Notes under the pieces: generated by a model
The model's database searches: none
Told to the model about the DNA's origin: nothing
What the model saw: only the letters and a program-made list of their open reading frames with translations
Shown here: positions 36,341-45,964 of the stretch, piece by piece
Numbering within the stretch: position 1 is the first letter of the stretch
Layout: the number at the start of each line of letters is the position of its first letter
From: Bin5 sp965200685
Lineage (GTDB): Bacteria > Chloroflexota > Anaerolineae > Caldilineales > Caldilineaceae
Reading direction: 5' to 3'
Length of the DNA: 64,000 bases
NCBI GenBank assembly: GCA_965200685.1
Contig: OZ241379.1
Coordinates: 992,001 to 1,056,000, forward strand
Made by a program: the position numbers and the translations under genes

Positions 36341-37402
36341 CTATTCGGAGCCCGGCGATGATGGCTCTGGGGTCGCGGCAGGTGTTGGGGTCGGCTTGAG
36401 AAAGTCACTAGCCCCCCATTCAATGAAGCGTTCCAATGTATAGGCAGGCACAAGCACATAATACGCTGACCCTGAGGACTTGACCACATAGTTGTTGTCC
36501 TCTTCCACTTGTGCGCCGATGGTGAGTGTATGGGTTTGGCGGGCCCCGGCCGGATCAAGTGTCGTCAGGGTCACCACAGCAGTGGGCTCATCCATGCCGT
36601 ACTCGGCCAGTTCCTCGCTGCCCAGTGGCTCGGCCATGTTCAAATTCGTCAGCGTTGTGACCAAGGCGATGAGGTTGTTGTCGTTGAACTCCTCCAACCC
36701 GGCCATGGCCCATATACCGCTCTCGTCTTTGCTGAATGCAAGGTTGCCGTTGGCATTGGTGATCTGTAGTGTCTGGATGTCCGCCTCGGTGGCCTGGAAA
36801 TAGATAGTGTCAATCCAATTGCGCGGTGCAACATCCGCATCTGTGCTGGTCAAATTGCCGGCCAGATAGACGGCATCCTGGTCGCCCTTGCGTACATGGG
36901 TCGCTCTGAAGCGGGGGGCTGATCCAATATAGAGGGTATGGGCTCTGCCATCTGCTGCGTTGAATGCAAGCCGCCGGATAAATTCGTCATCTGCCACGCG
37001 TAGGCGGGCGTAACTCGCCTCATTGCGGGCCACGAGACGCCCTGTGGTCAACTCTGCCAGCTTTCCGAACAAGCCCTCTACCTTCCCGGCCTGGACTGGG
37101 AAATCATCAAAGGCCGGCAGGACCCACCCAGCATCTGTAGTTTTCGCCAAGTGGATCTCCTGGCCGCTATCATCGGTGATGGAAAGCGAGACGACCTCAG
37201 CCGCGGGCAGCTCCCCGAAGAGCGGGACAATTGCTGAAGACCTGGCCGCGCGCGGCCAGTATACCCAAGCGGTCAAGCCGACCTGTAACAGCAGGAGAGC
37301 TGCCAATCCGTAGACTACCATATCCATTGCCATCACCCTCCGGAGATTTCCGAGGGTTTGGCGGCCATTGGGCTGTTGTATCGTCTCTGTATTCCGAGTC
37401 AT
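36341..37402 (-). CDS. DUF4340 protein, ABC-operon accessory
   Basis: A 353-aa protein with one N-terminal membrane span ('MVVYGLAALLLLQVGLTAWV') and an extracytoplasmic DUF4340 region made of repeated beta-rich units. Such proteins are commonly encoded next to GldA/GldF/GldG-like ABC transporters, and it is the third gene here. I prefer ATG 37402 to the GTG at 37420, which has no ribosome site. Role in the transporter is unknown. Confidence 0.82.
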   Translation of the reverse strand: MTRNTETIQQPNGRQTLGNLRRVMAMDMVVYGLAALLLLQVGLTAWVYWPRAARSSAIVPLFGELPAAEVVSLSITDDSGQEIHLAKTTDAGWVLPAFDDFPVQAGKVEGLFGKLAELTTGRLVARNEASYARLRVADDEFIRRLAFNAADGRAHTLYIGSAPRFRATHVRKGDQDAVYLAGNLTSTDADVAPRNWIDTIYFQATEADIQTLQITNANGNLAFSKDESGIWAMAGLEEFNDNNLIALVTTLTNLNMAEPLGSEELAEYGMDEPTAVVTLTTLDPAGARQTHTLTIGAQVEEDNNYVVKSSGSAYYVLVPAYTLERFIEWGASDFLKPTPTPAATPEPSSPGSE

Positions 37403-37428
37403 GCTTGCATCTCTCTTCACACCAATGG

Positions 37429-40347
37429 TCAGGAACCGGCTGGCCGTTCATGGAACGACTGCTGGGTTGTCTCTAGGTACATGGGCTGTTCCTGACGTTT
37501 ACGCCAGCCCCAAAGGGCGGCAATACAGAGTAAGGCCAGCAACGCCAGCGCGTAGTTGATGAATTCCCACATGGATTGCTCCTGGGGCGTCAATGGATCC
37601 AGGATCCGCACATTGCTGCCACGGGCGCGGATGGTCAACAGATCCAGATCCTCCATGGACCAATCTACGGCATTTTGGAGCAGGAGAAGATTGTTCAGGA
37701 AACGATCTTGCGTCAGAAGCATGCGAGAGAGTTCGAGCACAAAATCATTAACGAACTCCGCGCTGCCAAACACCACCAGCCGGGCATTGGTGCTGGACGC
37801 TTCCAAGAAACTGGTAGGCTGCTCCTCTGGCGGCCCAGGGGGGGTGTCCACATCTACCCAAGGCGAAGGCCTGTCCTTGAAAAAGCTCTCAAAGACACCT
37901 TGCACAGAGACAGCCACCACATGGGCCTGTTGTTCTCCTTCAACCGGGAACCCGTAGGTGGGGTAGAGTTCAAAATCCGGCTGGATATTGATATCAGTGC
38001 GTAGCCATGACTGGTCCGTGGAACGCAGCAGGACACTGGTTTCCCGTTCAGCAGCTGCACCCTCCCCTAGGGTATCCTGCTCTTCATCCAGCACAATGGG
38101 CGATACCCAGTTCAGGGTGGCCGCGTGCAGGCCGGCCAGCATTGGATTGTTGCGCTCCATCCCATCAGAACGTATATCAACAAAGAAGGGGTAGTCAATG
38201 GCCTGGATCTCTTGGACGGTAAAGCCGCTGGCCTGGCGATTGACGGTGATGGGAAAGGGTTCATTCTGGGGATCCAGGAGCAATGCTTCTTGCACATGGA
38301 TCCCGTAATGGCCCAGCATCTCGCGCAGGCCCTCAGCCACAGGTGCCAGCCCCAATGAACCTGTAAAGGGATCGGGGATGACTGTGTAATTGCCGGCTGC
38401 CATCACCACAGAGCCGCCGCGCATCAGATATTGATCGATGGCAAAGCGTTCTTTGTCATCCATGTTCTGGGGCGCAACCACGAGCAACATATCGATATCG
38501 TCTGGCACCTGGCCGTTCTGCAGATCGACCGAACGCACAGTATATTCATTGCTCAACTGCTCGCGCAGCAGGTTCCATGATGAGATCGACTGCTGGGGCT
38601 GGCCGAATACATTGGTAGGGGGCGCAGGCGCGGGTGTCCACAGGCCAACGGCCTTCAAGAACCCTGGCGTGCTGCGTCGTAAGGCCGATTCAATGGACGT
38701 TCGCACGTTCGCTTCGCTCAAATCGCCGGCCGTATAGAGGATCTGGACCTGGTCGCCCATGTGCAAAAGCATGTGGAGATAGTAACTCTCCGCAGAGAAG
38801 AAGGACACAGGGAATGGCTGTAGACCGTAGGTATCTAGGATCATCTGCCGGTTCAGCAGCGCGCCCTCTGCATCGGGGTCGATCATCTCAAAGATGAACT
38901 TGCCGTTCGACTCGGCCGCGATCTCCTGGGCCACCGCCGCAATCGTGAAGGGCGCGTCTTGAATTGACGGGGGGAGCAGGGCCGGGGTGACGAGCAGACG
39001 CAGATGTAGCGGTTCGTCCAATGCGGCCAGAACTGCATCCACACTCTGGAAGCCGTAGACGACCTTCTTGATGGCACTCGTCAGGTCATATTCCAGATTG
39101 CGTAGGCCCACGTCAATGCTCCCCTCCCGGTTGGATTGTACCTCAATCAGGTCAGCGAAGCCTAGGATCACGCTCTGATCCCCATAGCGAATGAGGATGT
39201 CAAAGTAGGAGTTGATGACCGATGCTTCGTAGCGGTCTGCTACCTGGAAAGGCGTGGCCTGAATGCCATAGGTCTGGATGGCTTCTGCTTCCATCTCTGG
39301 ATCTGTGGTCGGGTCCACTACATCAGCGATGACCCGCCCGCCGGAAGCGATCTCATATTCGCGCAACATATCCTCGATGCGCGGCACAAGCGGGACAAGC
39401 AACGGATGTGTCCTGCTGCTGATGTAGGCGCGCAGCAGCAGCGGTTCTTGCAAGGCCCCGAGCAGGTCCACGGTCGCGGGTGCCAAGCTGTACGCGCGGG
39501 ACTCGGTGACGTCTACACGTAGGCCGTGCAAGGGGTAGAGCCAGATATTGGCTAGGGCCAGATTGGCTGCAAGCAGACCTGCGACCAGGAGCTGTCGCAG
39601 CCGCTTTGGTCGGGTACGGGGCCCACGGCCCCAGCGTTTGCTGTCCAAGGAAAGGACATTCAACATCAGGAAGGTCAGGGTCAGCGATAGATAATAGAGC
39701 ACGTCTCGCAGGTCAATGACGCCCCGTTCAATGCTTTCAAAGCGGCTTCCTGTGCCCAAGGCACGCATCACATTGCTGATCTGGTTGTTCACATAGTCGG
39801 TTGCCCCACGGGTGCCCACCATATAGAAGAGACCGCCCAGCACAGCGGTGGCGATCAGGGCTACAATCTGGTTATCGGTTCGGGAGGAGAGAAAAAGGCC
39901 AATGGCAGTATAGGCCGCGGCCAACGCCACAGCAGCCAGATAGCCGCTCCACACAGGGCCCCAATCTAGGTCGCCCAATAGGGATACAGTGATGGGCAAG
40001 GGTAAAGTCAACAGCAGCGCCACCAGCACCATGATCAGCACCGAGCAGAACTTGGCGACGACCATCTGTGTCGTGCTGATGGGCAGGGTATACAACACCT
40101 CCAGCGTGCCGGCCCGCTGCTCTTCGCTCCATTGCCGCATGGTCAAGGTAGCCACCAGAAAGATCAGCAGCAGAGGCATCCAGCGAAACAGAGGGCGCAC
40201 ATCGGCTAGGCCCCGGGCCCAAAATGTGTCGATCCAGAAAAATGTAAACAACGTGACAGCCAGAAAGGTGCCCATAAATATCAGGGCCATCGGAGAACCA
40301 AAATAGCTGTCCAACTCTTTGCGGATGAGAGAATAGATTTGCTTCAT
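37429..40347 (-). CDS. Gld-like ABC permease fused to GldG-type auxiliary domain
   Basis: A 972-aa protein. The first about 240 residues are a six-span ABC-2-type permease ('MKQIYSLIRKELDSYFGSPM', 'RAGTLEVLYTLPISTTQMVV'). The rest is a GldG-like extracytoplasmic ABC-auxiliary region with 'GGSVVMAAGNYTV', ending in a membrane span and a basic tail ('LLCIAALWGWRKRQEQ'). In Bacteroidetes GldF and GldG are separate and serve gliding or secretion; the fused form is seen in other phyla. The frame is open to 40557 but ATG 40347 starts the permease. The transported substrate is unknown. Confidence 0.88.
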   Translation of the reverse strand: MKQIYSLIRKELDSYFGSPMALIFMGTFLAVTLFTFFWIDTFWARGLADVRPLFRWMPLLLIFLVATLTMRQWSEEQRAGTLEVLYTLPISTTQMVVAKFCSVLIMVLVALLLTLPLPITVSLLGDLDWGPVWSGYLAAVALAAAYTAIGLFLSSRTDNQIVALIATAVLGGLFYMVGTRGATDYVNNQISNVMRALGTGSRFESIERGVIDLRDVLYYLSLTLTFLMLNVLSLDSKRWGRGPRTRPKRLRQLLVAGLLAANLALANIWLYPLHGLRVDVTESRAYSLAPATVDLLGALQEPLLLRAYISSRTHPLLVPLVPRIEDMLREYEIASGGRVIADVVDPTTDPEMEAEAIQTYGIQATPFQVADRYEASVINSYFDILIRYGDQSVILGFADLIEVQSNREGSIDVGLRNLEYDLTSAIKKVVYGFQSVDAVLAALDEPLHLRLLVTPALLPPSIQDAPFTIAAVAQEIAAESNGKFIFEMIDPDAEGALLNRQMILDTYGLQPFPVSFFSAESYYLHMLLHMGDQVQILYTAGDLSEANVRTSIESALRRSTPGFLKAVGLWTPAPAPPTNVFGQPQQSISSWNLLREQLSNEYTVRSVDLQNGQVPDDIDMLLVVAPQNMDDKERFAIDQYLMRGGSVVMAAGNYTVIPDPFTGSLGLAPVAEGLREMLGHYGIHVQEALLLDPQNEPFPITVNRQASGFTVQEIQAIDYPFFVDIRSDGMERNNPMLAGLHAATLNWVSPIVLDEEQDTLGEGAAAERETSVLLRSTDQSWLRTDINIQPDFELYPTYGFPVEGEQQAHVVAVSVQGVFESFFKDRPSPWVDVDTPPGPPEEQPTSFLEASSTNARLVVFGSAEFVNDFVLELSRMLLTQDRFLNNLLLLQNAVDWSMEDLDLLTIRARGSNVRILDPLTPQEQSMWEFINYALALLALLCIAALWGWRKRQEQPMYLETTQQSFHERPAGS

Positions 40348-40387
40348 CGTAACATGTAGTGGTTCGTGGTCAAGACCAGGGCGACTG

Positions 40388-41341
40388 TCAGTCTGCTGTA
40401 TGCTCCAGCACAGCTTCGCTAGGGGAAGCAATTGCCAGTTCGTTGAAGACAGATTCCAATGTACGCGTATCGTTGCGGAGTTCGCGCAGAGGCCATTCAT
40501 GCTCTTTGGCCAAGTGATAGATAGCCGGGCCCAGGTCTTGGTTGTCGGTGGCGGCAACCCAATAGAGAGAATGGCCGCTGGGGGCGTTCTCCGTTTTCAC
40601 ATCCTGTACTCCGGGCAACTGTAGAAGGCTGTCCCGCGCACTTTCAATGGCACTGTCTAGGGTCAGCAGGACGTTGTTGGTTGCAGATAGGGCAGAGATG
40701 CGGGCGTCGGCCCGCACCTGCCCATTCATCAAGATGATGACCCGGTCACACAGGGCTTCGACTTCAGAGAGAATATGGGTAGAAAAGAGGATGGTACTCT
40801 GGCGGGAGAGACGCCGGATCAGGTTGCGGATCTCGACAATCTGGGTGGGATCCAGCCCCACTGTCGGTTCGTCCAGAATCAACAGACTGGGCTTGTGGAG
40901 AATCGCCTGGGCTAACCCCACACGCTGCCGATATCCTTTGCTCAACTGGCCGATGGGTTGGGTCAGGCGGTCTGTCAGCCCGGTCGCGGCAACGGCTTGC
41001 GCGATCTGTGTCGCCTGTTCTTCTGGCCGCACGAGATGCAGATCTGCCAACAGTTTCAGATAGGCCTGCACTGTGAGTTCGGGATAGAGCGGCGTATTTT
41101 CAGGAAGATAGCCGATAGCAGCCTGTACTTGTCGCAGATGCGTCGCCACATCCAACCCATTGATCAAGATATCGCCTTCATCCGGCTCCAGATAGCCGGT
41201 CAGGGTCTTGATAATCGTTGTCTTCCCGGCCCCATTTGGGCCCAGCAGCCCTACAATTTCCCCATCGTTGATCTGAAAGGTAACATCGCGCAATGCTTGG
41301 AGCGCGCCGTATGATTTCGACAGATTGTGTACCTGAATCAT
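40388..41341 (-). CDS. ABC transporter ATP-binding protein, GldA-like
   Basis: A 317-aa ABC ATPase: Walker A 'GPNGAGKTT' (34-42), signature 'LSKGYRQRV', Walker B 'LLILDEPTVGLD' and 'STHILSEVE' H-loop. The C-terminal extension after about 220 is typical of GldA/NatA types. It starts the three-gene operon with the permease fusion and DUF4340 gene. I use ATG 41341; the frame upstream to 41467 includes the leader hairpin. Confidence 0.93.
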   Translation of the reverse strand: MIQVHNLSKSYGALQALRDVTFQINDGEIVGLLGPNGAGKTTIIKTLTGYLEPDEGDILINGLDVATHLRQVQAAIGYLPENTPLYPELTVQAYLKLLADLHLVRPEEQATQIAQAVAATGLTDRLTQPIGQLSKGYRQRVGLAQAILHKPSLLILDEPTVGLDPTQIVEIRNLIRRLSRQSTILFSTHILSEVEALCDRVIILMNGQVRADARISALSATNNVLLTLDSAIESARDSLLQLPGVQDVKTENAPSGHSLYWVAATDNQDLGPAIYHLAKEHEWPLRELRNDTRTLESVFNELAIASPSEAVLEHTAD

Positions 41342-41362
41342 CAGATGTCCCCGCGTCCTGTC

Positions 41363-41386
41363 GCACTGCCCCGTAGGGCGCAGTGC
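41363..41386 (-). promoter_or_regulatory. Leader hairpin of the Gld-like operon
   Basis: Inverted arms GCACTGC (41363-41369) and GCAGTGC (41380-41386) with an inner CCC/GGG pairing. It lies between the promoter and the ATPase start, so it would form in the leader RNA. No T-run follows, so it is not an ordinary terminator. Confidence 0.45.
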
Positions 41387-41411
41387 TGTTTTGCGATTGC
41401 CTGCCGGCAAT

Positions 41412-41440
41412 ATTATAGTGATGATCCGTTGCAGTGAAAA
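41412..41440 (-). promoter_or_regulatory. Putative promoter of the Gld-like operon
   Basis: Minus strand TTTTCA (41440-41435), 17-base spacer, consensus TATAAT (41417-41412). Confidence 0.6.
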
Positions 41441-41507
41441 ATCGCGCATCCGCCAAATCGTCTGCAAGGATCTATTCGGATTGCAGCGGGTACGGTCCGC
41501 TACGTTC

Positions 41508-41537
41508 TTGAATCTTACGTAGGCTTGCTGCTATAAT
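41508..41537 (+). promoter_or_regulatory. Sigma-70-type promoter of hsdM
   Basis: TTGAAT (41508-41513), 18-base spacer, TATAAT (41532-41537), about 70 bases before the hsdM ATG. Confidence 0.75.
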
Positions 41538-41609
41538 CAAGTAAGGGATCTTTCATTCTCTCCGCTGTTTTGAGAAGGCGGATTCAACCTCCAACGATGA
41601 CGAAACGCT

Positions 41610-43661
41610 ATGGAACAAATTCAACTCTCTTGGATCGCCAATTTCATCTGGGGCATCGCCGACGATGTGCTGCGCGATCTCTATGTACGCGGCAAATACC
41701 GGGATGTAATCCTGCCCATGACCGTTCTGCGTCGCCTTGACGCGGTCCTTGAGCCGACAAAACAGGATGTGCTCACTCTGAAGGCTACACTTGACAAGGC
41801 CGCTATCGTTGCACAGGATGGGGCCCTGCGCCAGGCCGCGGGCCAGGCATTCTACAATACATCCACGTTCACATTGCACAACCTGCAGGCCCGCGCCAGC
41901 CAACAACAGCTTCGTGCTGATTTTGAGGCGTACCTTGATGGCTTCTCGCCCAATGTTCAAGACATCCTCAATAACTTTGAATTCCGCAACCAGATCCCGC
42001 GCCTGTCCAAGGCGGATGCCCTCGGCACCTTGCTCGAAAAGTTCCTCTCAACGGACATCAATCTAAGCCCTACCCCGGTGCTGCATCGTGATGGCTCGGT
42101 CAAGCACCCCGGCCTTGACAACCACGGCATGGGTACGGTTTTCGAAGAACTCGTGCGCCGCTTCAATGAGGAAAACAACGAGGAAGCCGGCGAACACTGG
42201 ACCCCACGCGATGCGGTAAAGCTGATGGCCAACCTGGTCTTTCTGCCGGTCGCCGATGCCATCAAGTCAAGTACCTATCTCATCTATGATGGGGCCCTGG
42301 GCACCGGTGGCATGTTGACTGTAGCCGAAGAAACCCTGCAGGAACTGGCCTGCAACCACGGCCAGCAGGTGTCCACCCATCTCTTCGGCCAAGAGATCAA
42401 CGCGGAGACCTACGCCATCTGCAAGGCCGATCTGCTGCTCAAGGGAGAAGGGGAGGCCGCGGACAACATTGTCGGCGGGCCAGAGCATTCGACCATCGCC
42501 AATGATGCTTTCCCTGGACACAAGTTCGACTTCATGCTCAGCAATCCGCCCTACGGCAAAAGCTGGAAGAGTGACCTAGAGCGCATGGGTGGGAAGAAGG
42601 GCATCAAGGACTCCCGCTTCGTCATTCAGCATGCGGGCACCCCTGACTACTCGCTCCTTACCCGCTCATCCGATGGGCAGATGCTTTTTTTGGTCAACAT
42701 GCTGTCCAAGATGAAACAAGATACGCAGCTCGGCAGCCGCATTGCGGAGGTACACAACGGCAGCTCACTGTTCAGCGGCGATGCCGGGCAGGGCGAGAGC
42801 AATATCCGCCGCTGGATCATTGAAAACGACTGGCTGGAAGCCATCGTGGCCCTGCCGCTCAATATGTTCTACAACACTGGCATCGCCACCTATATCTGGG
42901 TGTTGACAAACCGTAAGCCCAGAGATCGCCGGGGCTATGTGCAGCTCATTGACGCCAGCCAATGGTTCAAGCCACTACGCAAGAACTTGGGCCAAAAGAA
43001 CTGCGAACTGTCGGATGTGGACATCCAGCGCATCTGCGACACGTTTTTAGCGTTTGAGGAGAGCGAGCAGTCGAAAATCTTCCCCAACACGGCCTTCGGC
43101 TACCAGAATGTCACGATTGAACGCCCGTTACGGCTGCAGGGCACAGACCCGCACACACTGTATAAGAGCAAGGAGATCAAGGTACGTAAGGAGATAGCCG
43201 AACGCGATGAGACCGCATCGCCCATCATTAAGAGGATCCACAAGAAGGGGACAAGGCCGGACCCGCTGGCCGGCCTCTTTGCGGTCGAGCTTGAGGGCAG
43301 GCTCGCGGTGGTCGAGTACGAGCCTGATCCCGAGCTGCGGGAAACGGAACAGGTCCCTCTCACGGAAGAGGGCGGTATTGAGGGCTTCCTGCAGCGCGAG
43401 ATCTTGCCCCATACGCCGGATGCATGGTACGTGAAGGCCAGCGTCAAGACTGGCTACGAGATCAGTTTCACCCGCTATTTCTATCAGCCAGCACCCATGC
43501 GCGGGTTGCAGGAAATCCGTGCTGAGATACTGGCACTGAATCGGGAGACTACGGGGCTGTTGGATGAAACTATCGGGATCGATAGGCGGCCATCAGAATT
43601 TGAGCACCCTACTGTTAGGGGCGACATCAACGGCAATGGACACGTTCGGTCCACATATTGA
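41610..43661 (+). CDS. hsdM: Type I restriction-modification DNA methyltransferase subunit HsdM
   Basis: A 683-aa N6-adenine methyltransferase subunit. The N-terminal helical HsdM domain ('NFIWGIADDVLRDLYVRGKY') is followed by AdoMet motif I at about 227-234 ('DGALGTGGML') and catalytic NPPY (312-315). The C-terminal about 25 residues beyond 'LNRETTGLLDETIG' are poorly family-like and run into the repeat block. It is the first gene of an R-M locus whose hsdR lies 11.5 kb downstream, with two hsdS between. It is also the likely partner of solitary hsdS1 at 3282. Confidence 0.95.
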   Translation: MEQIQLSWIANFIWGIADDVLRDLYVRGKYRDVILPMTVLRRLDAVLEPTKQDVLTLKATLDKAAIVAQDGALRQAAGQAFYNTSTFTLHNLQARASQQQLRADFEAYLDGFSPNVQDILNNFEFRNQIPRLSKADALGTLLEKFLSTDINLSPTPVLHRDGSVKHPGLDNHGMGTVFEELVRRFNEENNEEAGEHWTPRDAVKLMANLVFLPVADAIKSSTYLIYDGALGTGGMLTVAEETLQELACNHGQQVSTHLFGQEINAETYAICKADLLLKGEGEAADNIVGGPEHSTIANDAFPGHKFDFMLSNPPYGKSWKSDLERMGGKKGIKDSRFVIQHAGTPDYSLLTRSSDGQMLFLVNMLSKMKQDTQLGSRIAEVHNGSSLFSGDAGQGESNIRRWIIENDWLEAIVALPLNMFYNTGIATYIWVLTNRKPRDRRGYVQLIDASQWFKPLRKNLGQKNCELSDVDIQRICDTFLAFEESEQSKIFPNTAFGYQNVTIERPLRLQGTDPHTLYKSKEIKVRKEIAERDETASPIIKRIHKKGTRPDPLAGLFAVELEGRLAVVEYEPDPELRETEQVPLTEEGGIEGFLQREILPHTPDAWYVKASVKTGYEISFTRYFYQPAPMRGLQEIRAEILALNRETTGLLDETIGIDRRPSEFEHPTVRGDINGNGHVRSTY

Positions 43662-43688
43662 GATGAGCCAACTCCCAATCGGTTGGTT

Positions 43689-43773
43689 GAGAGTTCGCCA
43701 CGGATGCAGGAGAGTTCACCACTGGATGCAGGAGAGTTCACCACGGATACAGGAGAGCTCACCACTACGAAAG
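43689..43773 (+). repeat. 21-bp tandem repeat, four units (promoter module 1)
   Basis: Four units of GAGAGTTCACCACGGATGCAG type at 43689, 43710, 43732 and 43753 (21, 22, 21, 21 bases). The same unit occurs once at 45688 and three times at 49517, each followed by the same promoter sequence. Confidence 0.9.
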
Positions 43774-43825
43774 GACAATTTCCTGTGCCCCACACACCCC
43801 TACCCTGCCCAAGTCCAAGCGCGAT

Positions 43826-43856
43826 CTGATGGAAATCTGACGTGATATGATATAAT
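43826..43856 (+). promoter_or_regulatory. Repeated extended -10 promoter, module 1
   Basis: The extended -10 TGATATAAT ends at 43856 and sits in a segment (from about CTGATGGAAATCTGACGTG) copied at 45756-45791 and 49627-49662. It drives the AlbA_2 gene at 43917. No good -35 is present, as expected for an extended -10 promoter. Confidence 0.7.
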
Positions 43857-43916
43857 GGTTCTGAAAAAAGATACCCCTGCTGGTCAAGATCAGCGACGGT
43901 GGTAGGAGGAAATGAG

Positions 43917-45689
43917 ATGGCAAGGGACACAATAGATCAACATATTGAGATGACCCCACAATTTGACATCTCGCCGTTTCTGGACCAGGACGAAGGCCAG
44001 CATTTCGACCGCAAGTCGCTGTTCAAAGGACCAGAGAACGCCAAACAGGCACGAGACCGCCGTGACGTACGCGATCAAGTTGCGGAATACGTAGCAGCCT
44101 TTGCCAATGCCGAGGGCGGTGTACTCATATTGGGTATAGAAGACGACCGTTCCATTACCGGACACCAGCTTCCATCTACGGCCCTGCAAACCCTCCTGAA
44201 GACACCGCGCGTTCGTTTGGACCCCCCGCAACCCGATGGTTTTGTTGTTGCCGCCGAAGGCCACGAACTGATTGTTTTTGATGTGCCAGCAGCAGATGTG
44301 CCCGTGCAAGTAGTCGGTGATGGTTTTCCATTTCGAATCGGTGACCAGACCGTACAAGTCAGAGAAAGCCAAATTCACGCGCTCAAGTTGCAAGGCATGG
44401 TAGAGAGCTGGGAGAGTCGTCCCACTTCCTGTACGCTAGATGATCTAGATAGCCAATTGTTAGCCAAAGCGCGGCAAGGAGCAGGGCTATCTTCTTTGAC
44501 TGACGAGGAGTACCTACTCAAGCGCAAGTTGGCCGACCGCCGCAGACGGGGAATCGTATTGCGGCGCGCTGCAGAGCTGCTGTTCGCCCGGCCCGAGGCG
44601 GGCGAACACCCGAATGCCGGTGTACGTTTGTTCCGTGTTATCGGCTCTGAAAGACGCACCGGGCCCGAACACAATGTTGAAGAGTACCCGCGTATTGAAG
44701 GCAATCTGTCGGTTGTCATTGAGGAGGCTGGCACCGTAATCAGCAGCCTGCTACGACGTCCATCGCGGCTCGTAGGGAACCAATTCCGCGAAGCACCTGA
44801 GTACCCTGATTTCGCGTGGCGAGAGGCATTGCTCAATACCATTGCCCATCGCGACTACAGAGTTGAAGGAAGCAGCACGGAAGTCTGGTTATTTGAAGAC
44901 CGCATGGAGGTCGTCAGCCCCGGCAACTTGGCCGGCAACCTGACCACTGATGAATTGCTCACCCTCAAACGTGTCCATCGTAGCCGCAATCCACGCATCG
45001 TCCGGGTCCTGGTGGACCTCGGATTCGCGCGCGACCAAGGGGAAGGTATTCCACGTATGTTTGCGGAAATGGAAGATGCTTTCTTACCCCTTCCCGACAT
45101 CACTGTCACCAACCTCAGTGTGACCGTTACGCTCCGCAATACGCTTACTCTGAACACTATCGACCGTGAATTCATCGCCGGCCTGGGGAGTCTGGAGCTC
45201 TCAGATGCCGAATTTCGGGCTCTACTTCGTGCCCATCGTAAAGGACGCATAGACAATGCCCATATGCGCGCGTTGGTCGGCTTCGATACGTTCAAGGCCA
45301 GCGATACTCTGCGCGGCCTGCGAGATCGAAATTTGCTAGTGCTCCATTCCCATGGGGCCAACAGTTACTATACCCTAGCTCCCGTTCTGACAGGACGTAA
45401 CGAAACTGAACCATCTATCCTGTATCAAGGAGAGCTTCCCTCCGATATCCGGGAGGCTATCGATCAACTTGGCACACGTCCACGTAAGAAGCATATACGT
45501 TCCGTCATTCTTGCGATATGTGAACAAGGCAATTGGGTAACCGCCGCTGCTCTCGCCTCCTTCCTCAATTTCCGGCAGAAAAACCTGACAACATACCATC
45601 TCACCCCGATGCTGAAAAGTGGACAACTGGAGTGGCGATTTCCAGATAAGCCTAACCACCCTAGCCAAGCGTACCGGGCTACCACTTGA
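43917..45689 (+). CDS. AlbA_2/RecG-like ATP-binding transcriptional regulator (COG2865-type)
   Basis: A 590-aa protein. The N-terminal AlbA_2 domain runs from 'EGQHFDRKSLFKGP' through 'EYVAAFANAEGGVLILGIED'. A GHKL-type ATPase-like middle shows 'LLNTIAHRDYRVEGSSTEVW' and 'GNLAGNLTTDEL'. The C-terminal part holds one or two winged helices. GGAGG lies 8 bases before ATG 43917. Such proteins are common in defence islands, often in R-M loci. Its last about 78 bases are duplicated at 49441-49519, at the start of cassette B. A fragment of another AlbA_2 gene follows hsdS1 at 4622. Confidence 0.87.
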   Translation: MARDTIDQHIEMTPQFDISPFLDQDEGQHFDRKSLFKGPENAKQARDRRDVRDQVAEYVAAFANAEGGVLILGIEDDRSITGHQLPSTALQTLLKTPRVRLDPPQPDGFVVAAEGHELIVFDVPAADVPVQVVGDGFPFRIGDQTVQVRESQIHALKLQGMVESWESRPTSCTLDDLDSQLLAKARQGAGLSSLTDEEYLLKRKLADRRRRGIVLRRAAELLFARPEAGEHPNAGVRLFRVIGSERRTGPEHNVEEYPRIEGNLSVVIEEAGTVISSLLRRPSRLVGNQFREAPEYPDFAWREALLNTIAHRDYRVEGSSTEVWLFEDRMEVVSPGNLAGNLTTDELLTLKRVHRSRNPRIVRVLVDLGFARDQGEGIPRMFAEMEDAFLPLPDITVTNLSVTVTLRNTLTLNTIDREFIAGLGSLELSDAEFRALLRAHRKGRIDNAHMRALVGFDTFKASDTLRGLRDRNLLVLHSHGANSYYTLAPVLTGRNETEPSILYQGELPSDIREAIDQLGTRPRKKHIRSVILAICEQGNWVTAAALASFLNFRQKNLTTYHLTPMLKSGQLEWRFPDKPNHPSQAYRATT

Positions 45690-45791
45690 GAGTTCACCAC
45701 CACGAAAGGACAATTTCCTGTGACCCACACCCTCAAACCCTGCCCAAGTCCAAGCGCGATCTGATGGAAATCTGACGTGATATGATATAAT
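45688..45791 (+). promoter_or_regulatory. Promoter module 2 (one 21-bp unit plus extended -10)
   Basis: One 21-base unit (45688-45708) overlaps the stop of the AlbA_2 gene, then the conserved segment ends in TGATATAAT (45783-45791). It precedes cassette A. Confidence 0.7.
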
Positions 45792-45847
45792 GGTTTTGGA
45801 ATAAAGAGTTGATAGGCTGCTAGTAAAAATGATGAGAGGCCTAAACA

Positions 45848-45964
45848 ATGAAATTGAACACACTGTTGAAAAAATTCAATTTAGAAAAAATCAGGTTGAA
45901 CCTGCATCTGGCCAGTGTGGAAGATTTAACCGACCTTGAACAAAGCGCAGGAGAACAACGATGA
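45848..45964 (+). pseudogene. Protein X, cassette A: internally deleted to 38 aa
   Basis: Encodes 'MKLNTLLKKFNLEKIRLNL' joined directly to 'ASVEDLTDLEQ', the two ends of the 162-aa protein at 49718. Exactly 372 bases (124 codons) are missing, so the frame is kept. The junction lies at near-identical GCCAATGTGGA and GCCAGTGTGGA of the intact copy, indicating recombination between 11-base repeats. The stop still overlaps the TIR start (ATGA), so TIR translation may depend on this remnant. Confidence 0.85.

Noticed and set aside
43689..43773. 21-bp repeats as a CRISPR or coding repeat
   Set aside because: No spacers, and the units lie between genes with stops in the relevant frames; the same units sit in front of other genes with a promoter.
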